Shown: positions 17,198-26,418 of the stretch, piece after piece
Layout of the letters: every line of letters starts with the position of its first letter
How positions within the stretch are numbered: the first letter of the stretch is position 1
Origin: Bacteroidetes bacterium GWA2_32_17
GTDB lineage: Bacteria > Bacteroidota > Bacteroidia > Bacteroidales > GWA2-32-17
NCBI GenBank assembly: GCA_001769035.1
Contig: MENF01000072.1
Span: forward strand, 1-39,495
Reading direction: 5' to 3'
Length of the DNA: 39,495 nt
The notes under the pieces: model-generated
Database searches by the model: none
What the model saw: only the letters and a program-made list of their open reading frames with translations
What the model was told of the DNA's origin: nothing
Made by a program: the position numbers and the translations under genes

Positions 17198-18165
17198 TAA
17201 TATAGCTCTTTTCTTAAATAAAGCATGTTGTATGCGTAATAAATTCCTTTTAATATTTTATTTCTAAAATAACTCCATTCTCCCATATATTGTATTATAG
17301 AACCGTTACTTGATAATTTAAACTGAATAACTCCCAATGCATTCTTTTTACCAAATGGGATTCTTGAAAAATCAAAAAAGTCGGATCCTTTTTCATGCAT
17401 TAGGTTAAAAATACTATCCATAAGTAAAAATGAAGCACCGGTATTTCTAGAAATATTCCCATTGGCAGCGTAAACGTCATAAGAAATATTTTTATTAAAA
17501 TAGATTATTCTTCCAGCAATTTTCCTGCCTTCAGAATCTTCAATAAAGCACATCATCATATTCTCATCTTTAAACATAGATTCAAGCTCTTTGGCGTTAA
17601 TTGAATGATGAAGATTTTTCTCTTTAGTATTTTCGTTAAAAAGCTTAATAAATTCAGAGATGTTGCTTTGTGTATAATTTGTTTCGCATTTAAAATGCAA
17701 TCCGTTTTTAATTGCTTTTGTTGAATTTCTTTTCCAATTCCTGTTAGGACTGTACTCTTTCACATTTAAAAGTATTGAAAGACTTGTATAATTAGAACCC
17801 AGAGGACGTTTAAAACCGGCCTCCCTTATGCCAGCTTCTACAATTGGATTGTATATCGTGTTAAGATTTAGAATTACAGAAGCTCTGGAAATCTTTATTA
17901 GATCAGAAAAAAAATTGCTTACCTCTTCAATTATTACTTCTGAGTTGTACGAAAATCCTTCGATTAATAAAAAAGACGTCCCTAGTGATTTCCGGAAAAA
18001 TCCGAAAGCAATAAATCTTGGCACATCTTTATTGTCAATAAAATACTTAACATTATTTCCGCTTACTGATCGGTATTCTGCCCACCCCATTGACAATGTG
18101 AAAGGGACTTCCTTAAATTGTTCAAGAACGGAATAATTAAAATGATATGAATCCTGAATTTGCAT
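17197..18165 (-). CDS. FemAB/GNAT-type aminoacyl- or acyltransferase
   Basis: 322 residues resembling the FemAB-like GNAT_acetyltransf_6 group. Visible features are the RNSTKAIKNGLHF segment (about 146-158), a second GNAT-type lobe with GRKIAGRIIYFNK, and YDVYAANGNISRNTGASFLL then DFFDFSRIPFGKK near the C-terminus. FemAB relatives transfer amino acids from aminoacyl-tRNA or acyl groups to amines. Next to a GNAT, a deacetylase and an ATP-grasp ligase it probably decorates a free amino group on the glycan. The exact donor is unknown. Confidence 0.65.
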   Translation of the reverse strand: MQIQDSYHFNYSVLEQFKEVPFTLSMGWAEYRSVSGNNVKYFIDNKDVPRFIAFGFFRKSLGTSFLLIEGFSYNSEVIIEEVSNFFSDLIKISRASVILNLNTIYNPIVEAGIREAGFKRPLGSNYTSLSILLNVKEYSPNRNWKRNSTKAIKNGLHFKCETNYTQSNISEFIKLFNENTKEKNLHHSINAKELESMFKDENMMMCFIEDSEGRKIAGRIIYFNKNISYDVYAANGNISRNTGASFLLMDSIFNLMHEKGSDFFDFSRIPFGKKNALGVIQFKLSSNGSIIQYMGEWSYFRNKILKGIYYAYNMLYLRKELY

Positions 18166-18169
18166 ATTG

Positions 18170-18808
18170 TTATAACTCTATCTTTTTCTTTATTCTCCGA
18201 ATTTTCTGTTTTCCAAATATTTTACTAACAATAATAATTTCGTTGCACGACATACCTATTTTTAACTGAGATTTCCTTGCAGGAATATTTTCTTTTAGCA
18301 CAAAACCGACACCGGCTTTTTTCCCATATTCTTTAATTTTAAGCAAGCGATATTGATTCATATATGTATGTATGCCATATTTTCTGTAATCGGGATGACA
18401 AAATGCATTTACTATTAACCCCTCATCATTGCTTATCAAATCATCATCGGTTACACCTGGTAAAACACCTTCGTTTATGGATATCCAGCCAAAATAGACC
18501 ATAACCTTGCTTGTTGTAAATACACCATACGCATGGTAACCTTCCTTTGAAAACAGAATATTGTATGCCGTAATTTTATGAGAACCTATTTTTAAAACGG
18601 ATGAATTAATAAAGTCCTCTGCAAAAATTTCTCTAGTGTGAAAATCCTTATGTAAAGTAATATTTGGAGAAAAATCATTCAGGTTTCTCTTACATATTAA
18701 AAACACTTCCCTTTGAATACCCAAATGCCTTAATATTTTTTTAAATAACCTGAAAAACGAGTTATATAAACCATACTGAATAATCCGCTGTTTTAAGCTA
18801 GCTTTCAT
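18170..18808 (-). CDS. GNAT-like N-acyltransferase
   Basis: 212 residues. The central acetyl-CoA-binding region reads EGLIVNAFCHPDYRKYGIH (about 140-158), the GNAT motif A pattern of a beta-strand followed by an R-x-x-G-[IV] loop, with a downstream GFVLKENIPARKSQLKIGM strand-helix. The N-terminal basic segment (residues 1-35) may contact membrane. It sits four bases from the FemAB-like gene and six from the polymerase gene, so it is clearly part of the operon. The acceptor is unknown, probably an amino sugar of the repeat unit. Confidence 0.65.
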   Translation of the reverse strand: MKASLKQRIIQYGLYNSFFRLFKKILRHLGIQREVFLICKRNLNDFSPNITLHKDFHTREIFAEDFINSSVLKIGSHKITAYNILFSKEGYHAYGVFTTSKVMVYFGWISINEGVLPGVTDDDLISNDEGLIVNAFCHPDYRKYGIHTYMNQYRLLKIKEYGKKAGVGFVLKENIPARKSQLKIGMSCNEIIIVSKIFGKQKIRRIKKKIEL

Positions 18809-18814
18809 TACTTT

Positions 18815-20011
18815 CTATGTTTCATTTTTCATCATTAAATTTCGTTGAATCTCACCATTAATAAACCCAATCGTGATCATTAAATATATTGTTTGCGGGT
18901 AAATAATACTTCCCGAGAAAATAGCTTTAACAAAAAATATTATTGCACAAAATAATAATGCCTGGAAATATGGTAATTCCAGTTTTGGTATATATTTTAA
19001 TGGCTTAAACAAGTGATACAAAAACCCTAAAAATATTATAATCCCTAACAAACCATAATCATGAATGATTAGAACCCAATCGCTATGAGAATAAAAATCT
19101 GTTCCAATTTTTTCTTCAAGATAGTGCGGTACACCATTAAAGCCATAACCAAAAGCAATATAATAAATATGGCTTGAATACCACCTTTCAATAGGTAACG
19201 AATATAATTTCCCTCTTCCTGATCCCATTCTCTCATAATCATCACCCTGTAAATCACTGAATCTTGATTCGTATATTGTGGCATTCTTTTCTACATAAAT
19301 ATATGCTGATACAATAATTGCCAAGACAAACAATATCTGGAATAGAGTGCCAAATTTAAGCTTTCTAATAAAACCAAATTTATTTGTAAATACCATGCTT
19401 AAAAAGCAAAAACCAATAGTAATCATAGCTCCTCTTTTCATAGAATACAATGTTATCATGAATATTAGAAAAAGAACGATGTATTTAAATTTAAATTTGA
19501 CAATTAATAACATGGGCATAAAAAAAAGCAAAAAGTAACTTTCATTAGAAATTGCAAAAGCTCTATTGGATTCATAATTCGCTGGGCTAGATAAATATAA
19601 AAATATTTTAATTGAATATATGATAATAAAGAATAGCGAAATATATGACAACATTTTTATTTTAAGAATACCTTTATAGGCAATAATATAGAAAAACAAA
19701 TAACCGAATATCCACATAGTAATTTTCATTATTTTGCTTAAATCAGCCACTAATGAATATGAAGAAACAGCATAATATATTATAAACATTATCCAAAGTA
19801 AGGAAATAACCATATTCAGTCTACTTTTATCTGTTTTTCTAATAATATTTAAATTTTGAATAATGTAAATTGACATCGCAATTAGCATTATACCCTGATT
19901 AATATAAGGCAGTATTCTTTCAGCATTTTCATAACTAGGATACAAAATGTCGAGGACAGGTATCATCAACAAATGAAATAAAACCCATATCAGAATAAAC
20001 TTGCTATTCAT
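18815..20011 (-). CDS. wzy: Wzy-like O-antigen/capsule polymerase
   Basis: 398 residues with about ten to eleven predicted membrane helices, and a large periplasmic loop (about 235-300) containing GSGRGKLYSLPIERWYSSH and GYGFNGVPH. The motif HSDWVLIIHDYGLLG after the loop is the usual Wzy/WaaL-type signature. It would join exported repeat units at the periplasmic face. Ligase and polymerase cannot be told apart by eye; position among Wzx and transferase genes favours polymerase. The gene start overlaps the preceding transferase by eight bases. Confidence 0.75.
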   Translation of the reverse strand: MNSKFILIWVLFHLLMIPVLDILYPSYENAERILPYINQGIMLIAMSIYIIQNLNIIRKTDKSRLNMVISLLWIMFIIYYAVSSYSLVADLSKIMKITMWIFGYLFFYIIAYKGILKIKMLSYISLFFIIIYSIKIFLYLSSPANYESNRAFAISNESYFLLFFMPMLLIVKFKFKYIVLFLIFMITLYSMKRGAMITIGFCFLSMVFTNKFGFIRKLKFGTLFQILFVLAIIVSAYIYVEKNATIYESRFSDLQGDDYERMGSGRGKLYSLPIERWYSSHIYYIAFGYGFNGVPHYLEEKIGTDFYSHSDWVLIIHDYGLLGIIIFLGFLYHLFKPLKYIPKLELPYFQALLFCAIIFFVKAIFSGSIIYPQTIYLMITIGFINGEIQRNLMMKNET

Positions 20012-21056
20012 TATTATCAGATAGTGTGCGATTTATTATTATGCCGTTTTCTTGGAAGAGAAAAATCAGATCATCCATCACGCTCAAACTTTTATTTATA
20101 ATAGGAGGTAAAAAGTATGATTCAACAATTACCAGGTGATTGAATATTTTTTTCAAGTTTAACAATGCTGATGAAGTGAACCCAATAATTCTTTTAGGCA
20201 GCATTTTCTCATTTGTTAGCGCTAGTTCGACAGGAACATTGAATTGTTTGATTGTACATAATTTATTAATCCTGTTCAGATTATTTTCATTTTCTCTTCG
20301 GTGAGGAATATAAAAAACAGTATTACTGTTGTAATTATCTGTAATTTTTCTCAAATAATTTAAATAACTATTAATGTCTATAATTCCGACTTCAACAACC
20401 GGTTGACCAATGATATATACATTATCTGATATCTCAAATTTCTGATCACTTTTTAAAAAATCAAATTTATTTAAAAGCAATGTGTCATTCACTGGTACCT
20501 TTATATTATAAATACTAAAAAAAGTAATGTTAGGGTGCACAATGTTTCTGATTCCAAACAACTTCCTTATAATTGGTTTATTTTTATCGTGAAACCAAAA
20601 ATGATTTATATTGGTTTGTATTTCACGTTTCCGATATTTAGCAATTTTTAATGTACCAAGCCCATCATCAACTACTATTACTTCTTTTGTTTTAAAATTC
20701 TGCAAAACATAATTTGTCAATAGACCTGTATAATTTCCAATTATCAGTGAACATATTTTTTTATTTTTAAGATAAATCTTTATCATGAGCTTATAGTATA
20801 ACAACCTGATAATATTAAATAATTTTTTCTCAAACAAGTTTGAAAATAATCTCGACCTGAATTTAACAGGATAAATAATATCATTCCATTCATCTTGTTG
20901 CAACAATAGCTCAAATTCATGAATGGATTTACAGAAAGGATTGGTAATAAAAATATTATTAACAGAATTGCTTAGTTGTGGCAGACAATTCTTAGCCTCC
21001 AATGCATTTAGCAACTGAAATGAAGTTCCAATAATGTACAGGTTTATTTCATTCAT
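20004..21056 (-). CDS. Sialyltransferase-like (GT52/polysialyltransferase-type) glycosyltransferase
   Basis: 350 residues. Three motifs of the bacterial sialyltransferase superfamily (GT38/GT52 type) are visible: the acidic-acidic-glycine motif in VVDDGLGT (DDG at 130-132), an HP-like motif FYIPHRRE (248-255, R in place of P) and GFTSSAL (292-298). PVEL lies between the last two. The family moves a nonulosonic acid from its CMP-sugar donor. The operon makes a CMP-legionaminic-type donor, so this is the best candidate for the enzyme that uses it. Starts and stops overlap both neighbours by eight bases. Confidence 0.65.
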   Translation of the reverse strand: MNEINLYIIGTSFQLLNALEAKNCLPQLSNSVNNIFITNPFCKSIHEFELLLQQDEWNDIIYPVKFRSRLFSNLFEKKLFNIIRLLYYKLMIKIYLKNKKICSLIIGNYTGLLTNYVLQNFKTKEVIVVDDGLGTLKIAKYRKREIQTNINHFWFHDKNKPIIRKLFGIRNIVHPNITFFSIYNIKVPVNDTLLLNKFDFLKSDQKFEISDNVYIIGQPVVEVGIIDINSYLNYLRKITDNYNSNTVFYIPHRRENENNLNRINKLCTIKQFNVPVELALTNEKMLPKRIIGFTSSALLNLKKIFNHLVIVESYFLPPIINKSLSVMDDLIFLFQENGIIINRTLSDNNE

Positions 21057-22332
21057 GTTTTATAGGCTTTGTTATTAAAACAAAGTAACAGATGTATAAC
21101 CCTCCTACAAAGTATATTATATCGGCTATTACCAGGCTGAATGCAACACCACAGATTGGATTTTTCATTATTTTAATAAAAATGATCATTAATATTAAAT
21201 TCAATATCAATTTTGAAATATATAAAACAGTAATATGCTTAAAAGCTTTTAAGCTGTTTAGTACATTAAACCCCACTATAGAGCCAGAAAACAATCCAGA
21301 AATTAATGTATACTTCATAATGTCAATACTTTCTATATATGCCGGGAAATAGCTTTGAATTATCCATTTTATTGAAAATATGCCTAATACTATAAATGGT
21401 AAAAAAATCAGAAATAAATAAACCGTAGATTTCCATGTCCATCCCCATAATTTCCGGTAATCGCCTGTTTTTCCTAATTCATAACTCATTTGAGGGTACA
21501 GATAAGTACCAAGGGCTTTAGGCAACATTCTCATTACAGCTAGAATAGCTAGCGAAGGAGAATACAATCCAACAGCACCCATTCCAACGAATTTTAAAAG
21601 CACAACCCTGTCCATTGTTGTTGTGATTCCATGCAGGTATCCGAGAGAAAATAACGGCAAACCTGTTTTAAGCAATTTTTTGAAATGTAATGTATTCCAA
21701 TTGGGATTTATTTTAAAGGGCCTGAAATAATGCATTATTATTATAGTAGTAAAGCCCAGGATCAGGTAACGTACTATCATTCCATTATAATTCCAATAAT
21801 ATACAAGAGGCAAAGAAATTAATGTAAATACTGTCTGAATAAAATAATTGGTCGCAAGTGAATTAAAGCTATTATTTGTGCGATATGTTACTGTTAAAAG
21901 ATTTTGATACAAAAACATTATAAGTATAAGACATACTACACAGAATGTTATAATAAAGTTATTGATGCCACTAGTAAAATAAAAATAAATTCCACATATT
22001 ACCGAAACAAAAAGTGTAACATATATACAAATACGGTTAAAATACAATGCAGTAGAAACGAGTTCAATTGCATTATTCTTGTTTCCTTTTCCCAAACTAT
22101 AGGGCAGCTCACGATTAAGTCCATTAGTAATACCAAGTTGTATAAAAATACCATATGTCTGGATCAGGTTAATTGTATTCCATAAACCCATCTCCTCTGG
22201 TTGTACCCACCTTAAAATCACAATGCCCGTAATCATCTGGGCAACAGACATCGTTAATGTAGCTGCTGAGAAATAAACAGCAATCTTATTTGTTTTCAAG
22301 ATATTATAATAACATTTATGGATTTTTTTCAA
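21049..22332 (-). CDS. wzx: Wzx-type oligosaccharide flippase
   Basis: 427 residues with about twelve hydrophobic helices spread evenly, and the MOP/PST-type opening (AATLTMSVAQMITGIVILRW, then PEEMGLWNTINL). A conserved-type segment, LGYLHGITTTMDRVVLLKF then GAVGLYSPSLAILAV (about 228-265), also fits flippases. It would flip the lipid-linked repeat unit to the periplasm for the polymerase. Its gene overlaps the sialyltransferase-like gene by eight bases, which ties export to the nonulosonate-adding step. Confidence 0.85.
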   Translation of the reverse strand: MKKIHKCYYNILKTNKIAVYFSAATLTMSVAQMITGIVILRWVQPEEMGLWNTINLIQTYGIFIQLGITNGLNRELPYSLGKGNKNNAIELVSTALYFNRICIYVTLFVSVICGIYFYFTSGINNFIITFCVVCLILIMFLYQNLLTVTYRTNNSFNSLATNYFIQTVFTLISLPLVYYWNYNGMIVRYLILGFTTIIIMHYFRPFKINPNWNTLHFKKLLKTGLPLFSLGYLHGITTTMDRVVLLKFVGMGAVGLYSPSLAILAVMRMLPKALGTYLYPQMSYELGKTGDYRKLWGWTWKSTVYLFLIFLPFIVLGIFSIKWIIQSYFPAYIESIDIMKYTLISGLFSGSIVGFNVLNSLKAFKHITVLYISKLILNLILMIIFIKIMKNPICGVAFSLVIADIIYFVGGLYICYFVLITKPIKHE

Positions 22333-22401
22333 ACAAAGCTAACATTTCAATGTAAGAACATATTCAATCCGGTTAGTTTTATTCGATATTTTTTAACTAT
22401 T

Positions 22402-23379
22402 CTACCCAATTGCATACCATCTATTTACTTCAGATTTGCTTTCTTTTGGAATATCGTTTGTATCTAATCGTGGCAACTCAAATCTGTTATTTTTAGATAT
22501 ATCAGCTATTTCAACATTTGTAGCTAATCCTAATTTGCAATTATATTCTTTTAAAATATTAATTAATGATTTATTATATGCACCATAAGGATATGACATT
22601 GTCCAATTATTCATATTAACACCCATTTCTTTTAGAAAATTATTTCCTTTTATAATTTCTTCTCGTTGTTTTTCTTCTGTCAATGAATTTAACCAATAAT
22701 GGTCAAAGCCATGATTACCTATGTGCATACCATTTTGTATCATGCACATTATTTGTTCTTTATTCATATATAATTCTCTGCTAAAAGCCTCTTCATCAAT
22801 GCCAACAAATTCTTCGAAAAGTTTATCGATAATTTTTTTTCTTAGACTCTCTGGTAATTCTTTTTGAAGTAATCTTTTAAAAAAGATGATTTCTTTTGAG
22901 TCCATCCGGTTTGCTATAGCAAGCTTTTCAAAATAAAATTCATTAATTTTTAGTTGATACTCCTTTCTGTATTTATTTAATTCATTAAAAGTTTTTTTAA
23001 TTAAAGTTGCTATATCAGAAACAGAAGCAATTATAAAATGAATTTTATTAACATCTAACACTAAATGATTTAAAATTGTTTTAGCCGGCACATAAAATGA
23101 TCCTTGAATTTTCCTATTATATAAAATAGGAAAAACAGTATTAAAATGATCTATATATGCGTCATCAAATGTTAATAAAGCAGATTTTAATGGTAGTTTT
23201 GCTTTACTTTCAATGGAATATATTAACTGTTCTATTGTTATAACATTATAATATTTTTGAAGATAATTTAATTGTTCAATAAATAAAGATAAGTCTAAAC
23301 CTTTAATACTAGGGTACCTAGAATTTTTCAAATCCCTCACATAATGATACATTATAATAGTAACTTTATAATTACCCAT
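22402..23379 (-). CDS. Polysaccharide deacetylase (NodB-like), larger form
   Basis: 325 residues. NodB-type motifs are YHYV (11-14), LLTFDDAYIDH (68-78, metal-binding DD), HIGNHGFDHYWL (219-230, metal-binding HxxxH) and MSYPYGAYNK (about 258-267). A ~100-residue helical insert (about 105-205) separates the first two motifs from the third, a layout also seen in other cluster-borne deacetylases. It differs strongly from the deacetylase at 16319-17197, so it is not a recent duplicate. It probably N-deacetylates a sugar before acylation. Confidence 0.85.
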   Translation of the reverse strand: MGNYKVTIIMYHYVRDLKNSRYPSIKGLDLSLFIEQLNYLQKYYNVITIEQLIYSIESKAKLPLKSALLTFDDAYIDHFNTVFPILYNRKIQGSFYVPAKTILNHLVLDVNKIHFIIASVSDIATLIKKTFNELNKYRKEYQLKINEFYFEKLAIANRMDSKEIIFFKRLLQKELPESLRKKIIDKLFEEFVGIDEEAFSRELYMNKEQIMCMIQNGMHIGNHGFDHYWLNSLTEEKQREEIIKGNNFLKEMGVNMNNWTMSYPYGAYNKSLINILKEYNCKLGLATNVEIADISKNNRFELPRLDTNDIPKESKSEVNRWYAIG

Positions 23380-23384
23380 ATTAA

Positions 23385-24533
23385 TTACTTGTAATTCAAA
23401 TTTATCTGAGATATTTTTGCTAACCTATCCCTATCTGAATCCATTCTTGTAAAATATACATTCTCTTTAGAAAGTTTTTCGATTTCTATATAATAAAATT
23501 TACTCTGAATTCCAATATATTCTCTATTGGGACGATTTTCAATAGGTGCTGTAACTTGTGGAAGAATGCAACATTCTTCATTTTCTAGTTTTAAAAATTT
23601 AGAAGAAATTAATTCCTTTTCATAAAGAGACCCATACATTGAAAAATCAATATAGAGATGTTTTTTTAATACTGAAATATGCAATGTCTTTTCAAGTAAT
23701 ATATTTATAACTTCCTTCTTACCATATAAATCAATAATTCTATTTACTTTATAGTTTAAAGGATTTAAAATTTCTTCACGCAATGCAATATATGCATATA
23801 CTTCTCTATTTTTTACAAAACCATAAATTTCATATTTTATAAAAGGATTTTCTAAAAACCTCCAAATTAAAAAATCTACTGTTCTATGAGTTGTTGTAAT
23901 TTCAGTTAACTCTTCATCTATATTTAGTTTAAAATTTCTAATATTTTCCTTTGTTAATTCAACTATTTTATCAAATTTCTGATGGTGAGTTTCTGAGGGT
24001 TGAATTTGTTTTAACTCTGTTATTTTATCTCTATCTTGTTTAATATATTCTATAACATCTAATGTCTTTTCAACATCTAAAATCAATATATATCTGGAAA
24101 ACCTATCAAAATTAAATATATTATAATTCAATTTTTTATAAAAGTTTGCTGTTTCTTTGGTAAAACCAATTACTCCATTAATTCCATTATTTTCAAGCAA
24201 ATAATCTACCATTTTAGAATTAATACCTTTGCCTCTCCATTCGGGCAAAGTATAAGCACTAACTCCCCAGATTATAGAATGAATTTCGTTATTTAGTTTC
24301 AGATTATAATAAAGTCCACCGTAATGTGACACAATTTCTCCTTCGTGATTAAGTCCAATTAAACATTTACTCATTGGATCCATACCATTAATTCTTGAAT
24401 CAAAGTAATGCATTAAAAACACGTCATTTTGAAAAATTGTCTGAGCACCATAAGCAGTGATGAAAAACTTTTTCAATTCTTCAATATCTGAGATTATTAC
24501 TGTTCTTATAGTAATTTCGTTGTTGTTAATCAT
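23385..24533 (-). CDS. GNAT-domain protein of nonulosonate clusters
   Basis: 382 residues. The N-terminal ~155 residues form a GNAT domain with the acetyl-CoA loop in YTLPEWRGKGINSKMVDYLL (about 94-113) and a following GVIGFTKETANFYKKLNY strand-helix. The C-terminal ~220 residues hold a second lobe (HRTVDFLIWRFLENPF, then YEIYGFVKNREVYAYIALRE) that may be a degenerate second GNAT fold. It follows legF by 34 bases and probably N-acylates a sugar in this pathway. The acceptor is not known. Confidence 0.7.
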   Translation of the reverse strand: MINNNEITIRTVIISDIEELKKFFITAYGAQTIFQNDVFLMHYFDSRINGMDPMSKCLIGLNHEGEIVSHYGGLYYNLKLNNEIHSIIWGVSAYTLPEWRGKGINSKMVDYLLENNGINGVIGFTKETANFYKKLNYNIFNFDRFSRYILILDVEKTLDVIEYIKQDRDKITELKQIQPSETHHQKFDKIVELTKENIRNFKLNIDEELTEITTTHRTVDFLIWRFLENPFIKYEIYGFVKNREVYAYIALREEILNPLNYKVNRIIDLYGKKEVINILLEKTLHISVLKKHLYIDFSMYGSLYEKELISSKFLKLENEECCILPQVTAPIENRPNREYIGIQSKFYYIEIEKLSKENVYFTRMDSDRDRLAKISQINLNYK

Positions 24534-24567
24534 AATAGAATTTAGTGAGTTTATTTATTACTAATAA

Positions 24568-25242
24568 TTACTTTTTTAGTATCTCTGCAAATTTAAAATC
24601 CATTTCAGAATCAATATCAAGCGAACTCAACTCGTCCATAACATATTTCTTAATTTTTTGAAATTTGCTTATTTGCAATTTTTTAAGCGACTCAACATTA
24701 ATAACATATATTGCTCCATTATATTCCCAAACTTTAGGACAATCCTGTCGTCGGGTATATTCACTTTCTTTTGATTTTTTCAAAAAACCTTTATAATCCT
24801 CCTCAAAAAGATTGAAATAAGGGTTAGATTTTGTTTCTTTTACAGAGACTACCATATCAATTTCAGGAGTATAAAGTTTTATTGCTTCTTTAATATGTTC
24901 TGCTGTTCTAAACGGAGAAGTAGGTTGCAGTAGAATTATTGTATCGGGGAAATATTCCAAATTCTCATAATAATTAAGAGCATGTAATAAAACCTCATAA
25001 GTGCCTGCTGTATCTGTTGCAAGTTCAGCAGGTCTTAAAAATGGAACTTTTAATCCTGTTTGTTCTACTATGTTTTTTATTTCAATATCATCGGTAGAAA
25101 CATAAATAAACTGATCTTCAAATACTGCTTTGGCAGCTTCAATGGTATAATTAATAAGGGGTTTGCCTCCAAGAATTTTTATATTTTTCTTAGGTACACC
25201 TTTTGAGCCTCCTCTTGCCGGGATTATTACAAGTGGTTTCAT
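24568..25242 (-). CDS. legF: CMP-legionaminic acid synthase (NeuA/LegF-type cytidylyltransferase)
   Basis: 224 residues, the normal size. The CTP-binding motif PARGGSKGVPKKN is at 8-20, followed by KPLINYTIEAA (27-37), VSTDD (48-52), LQPTSPFR (about 105-112) and a YEYNGAIYVINV-like segment (WEYNGAIYVIN). It activates the nonulosonic acid with CTP for the transferase. The 29 bases just upstream (25243-25271) match the 3-prime end of ptmE. This suggests the start codon once overlapped the ptmE stop as ATGA, before the RhuM insertion separated them. Confidence 0.88.
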   Translation of the reverse strand: MKPLVIIPARGGSKGVPKKNIKILGGKPLINYTIEAAKAVFEDQFIYVSTDDIEIKNIVEQTGLKVPFLRPAELATDTAGTYEVLLHALNYYENLEYFPDTIILLQPTSPFRTAEHIKEAIKLYTPEIDMVVSVKETKSNPYFNLFEEDYKGFLKKSKESEYTRRQDCPKVWEYNGAIYVINVESLKKLQISKFQKIKKYVMDELSSLDIDSEMDFKFAEILKK

Positions 25243-25271
25243 TCAAATTTAATTTGTTGGATATCTTTTTG
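25243..25271 (-). repeat. Duplicated ptmE 3-prime end (remnant next to legF)
   Basis: These 29 bases match 26423-26451 with one mismatch. On the minus strand they encode the ptmE C-terminus as KDIQQIKFE followed by TGA, and that TGA overlaps the legF start codon. The matching sequence at 26423 still forms the end of the present ptmE. The pair brackets the RhuM insert. Confidence 0.85.
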
Positions 25272-25322
25272 TTTTTTTTTATTAGTACTGAAGATTTGGG
25301 AAGAAGAAAGTTTAAAGAAAAA

Positions 25323-25360
25323 GGTTGAGGTTGAGGTTGAGGTTGAGGTTGAGGTTGAGG
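25323..25360. repeat. GGTTGA hexamer tract, about 6.3 copies
   Basis: A perfect six-base tandem repeat just inside the RhuM insert. Less regular tracts of the same hexamer occur at 31482-31537 and 32693-32707, all three in spacers of this operon and in the same orientation. Confidence 0.9.
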
Positions 25361-25492
25361 AGTCAATAGTCATTGGCGAAATAATTGTCCTTGATGGTCA
25401 GACGATTGTTGATTACTTCTACCTTTATGCCTTATACCTTTTTAACTGTTCATTGTTCTTTGTTCGTTTAAAAAGGTTATAAAGTTAATATG

Positions 25493-26371
25493 TTAATGGT
25501 TCTTTAGTTCATTGAGAATTAATTCTGGGTTTAATTCAATTTTAGAAAAAGCGAACCATTTCTTACCCAAGTCTTTTAATGAAGCACCTATATGATAAAT
25601 TATTTTTTCGTCGACTATTAAAAATCTATCGTGCGATTTATTAAATACTTTTACCTCGATTGATTCATATTGAGCATTGTGTTTATTAATATCTAATTCC
25701 AGTTGTTTAGAAATAGCTTTGGTAAATATTGTAGTCTTTACGCCTGTTTTTCGTTTTGTTAATAATGTCAATACTGTTTCATCAATATAATTATCAATTA
25801 AAATTATTGATGATTTAGCCTCTTTTATAAAGGAAGATACTTTATCATAGGCATCAAAAATTTGTCCATCGAAGAAAATACCTTCATGGGGTGGCAAACT
25901 TGTTTTGATATGAACATCAAATTCTGATGATTTTTGCTCTAATGAATAAACTTTGTTTTCGAGTTTTTCAATTCTTTGATTTATAGCGTATCCTTTTAAC
26001 AAATATTCTTTTAAAACTTTATTTGCCCAAATACGAAACTGAGTACCACGTAATGAATTCACTCTATATCCTACTGAAATAATTGCATCTAAATTATAAA
26101 GTAATAATTTTCGTTTTACTTCACGTTTACCTTCATTTTTAACTACCGAGTATTCCTCGGAAGTTGCTATCTCATCTAATTCCTGTTCTTTATATATGTT
26201 TTTCAGGTGCAAAGCAATATTATCGGTAGAGCAATCAAATAATTCAGACATTTGTTTTTGTGAAAGCCAAATAGTCTCATTTTCAACTCTTACTTCAATT
26301 TGAAAAGCATGGCTATTAGAAGTTTGATACAATATTATTTCACCCTGGTTGTTGTTTGAATTTTCTTTCAT
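25493..26371 (-). CDS. RhuM-family protein with C-terminal single-HKD-like domain
   Basis: 292 residues. The N-terminal half is a virulence RhuM family domain (about 12-130) with IWLSQKQMSELF (34-45) and the hallmark YNLDAIISVGYRVNS.RGTQFRIWA (92-116). A short coiled segment (about 131-150) follows. The C-terminal domain (165-280) has ILIDNYID (190-197) and HDRFLIVD (247-254), an H-x-[KR]-x4-D motif like one half of a phospholipase-D-type nuclease, with KFA-like strands after it. RhuM proteins occur in mobile and defence contexts with unclear function. It interrupts the sugar operon between ptmE and legF and is framed by a duplicated 29-bp gene end, so it is a late arrival. Confidence 0.75.
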   Translation of the reverse strand: MKENSNNNQGEIILYQTSNSHAFQIEVRVENETIWLSQKQMSELFDCSTDNIALHLKNIYKEQELDEIATSEEYSVVKNEGKREVKRKLLLYNLDAIISVGYRVNSLRGTQFRIWANKVLKEYLLKGYAINQRIEKLENKVYSLEQKSSEFDVHIKTSLPPHEGIFFDGQIFDAYDKVSSFIKEAKSSIILIDNYIDETVLTLLTKRKTGVKTTIFTKAISKQLELDINKHNAQYESIEVKVFNKSHDRFLIVDEKIIYHIGASLKDLGKKWFAFSKIELNPELILNELKNH

Positions 26372-26418
26372 ATTTTTACCTTTGGTGGTATTATTTTCGA
26401 TAAAAAAAGCTTTTATTG

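Noticed and set aside
25244-25251. TAAATTTG on the minus strand as the legF promoter
   Set aside because: It ends one base before the legF ATG and is part of the duplicated ptmE coding end; the second copy lies inside ptmE.
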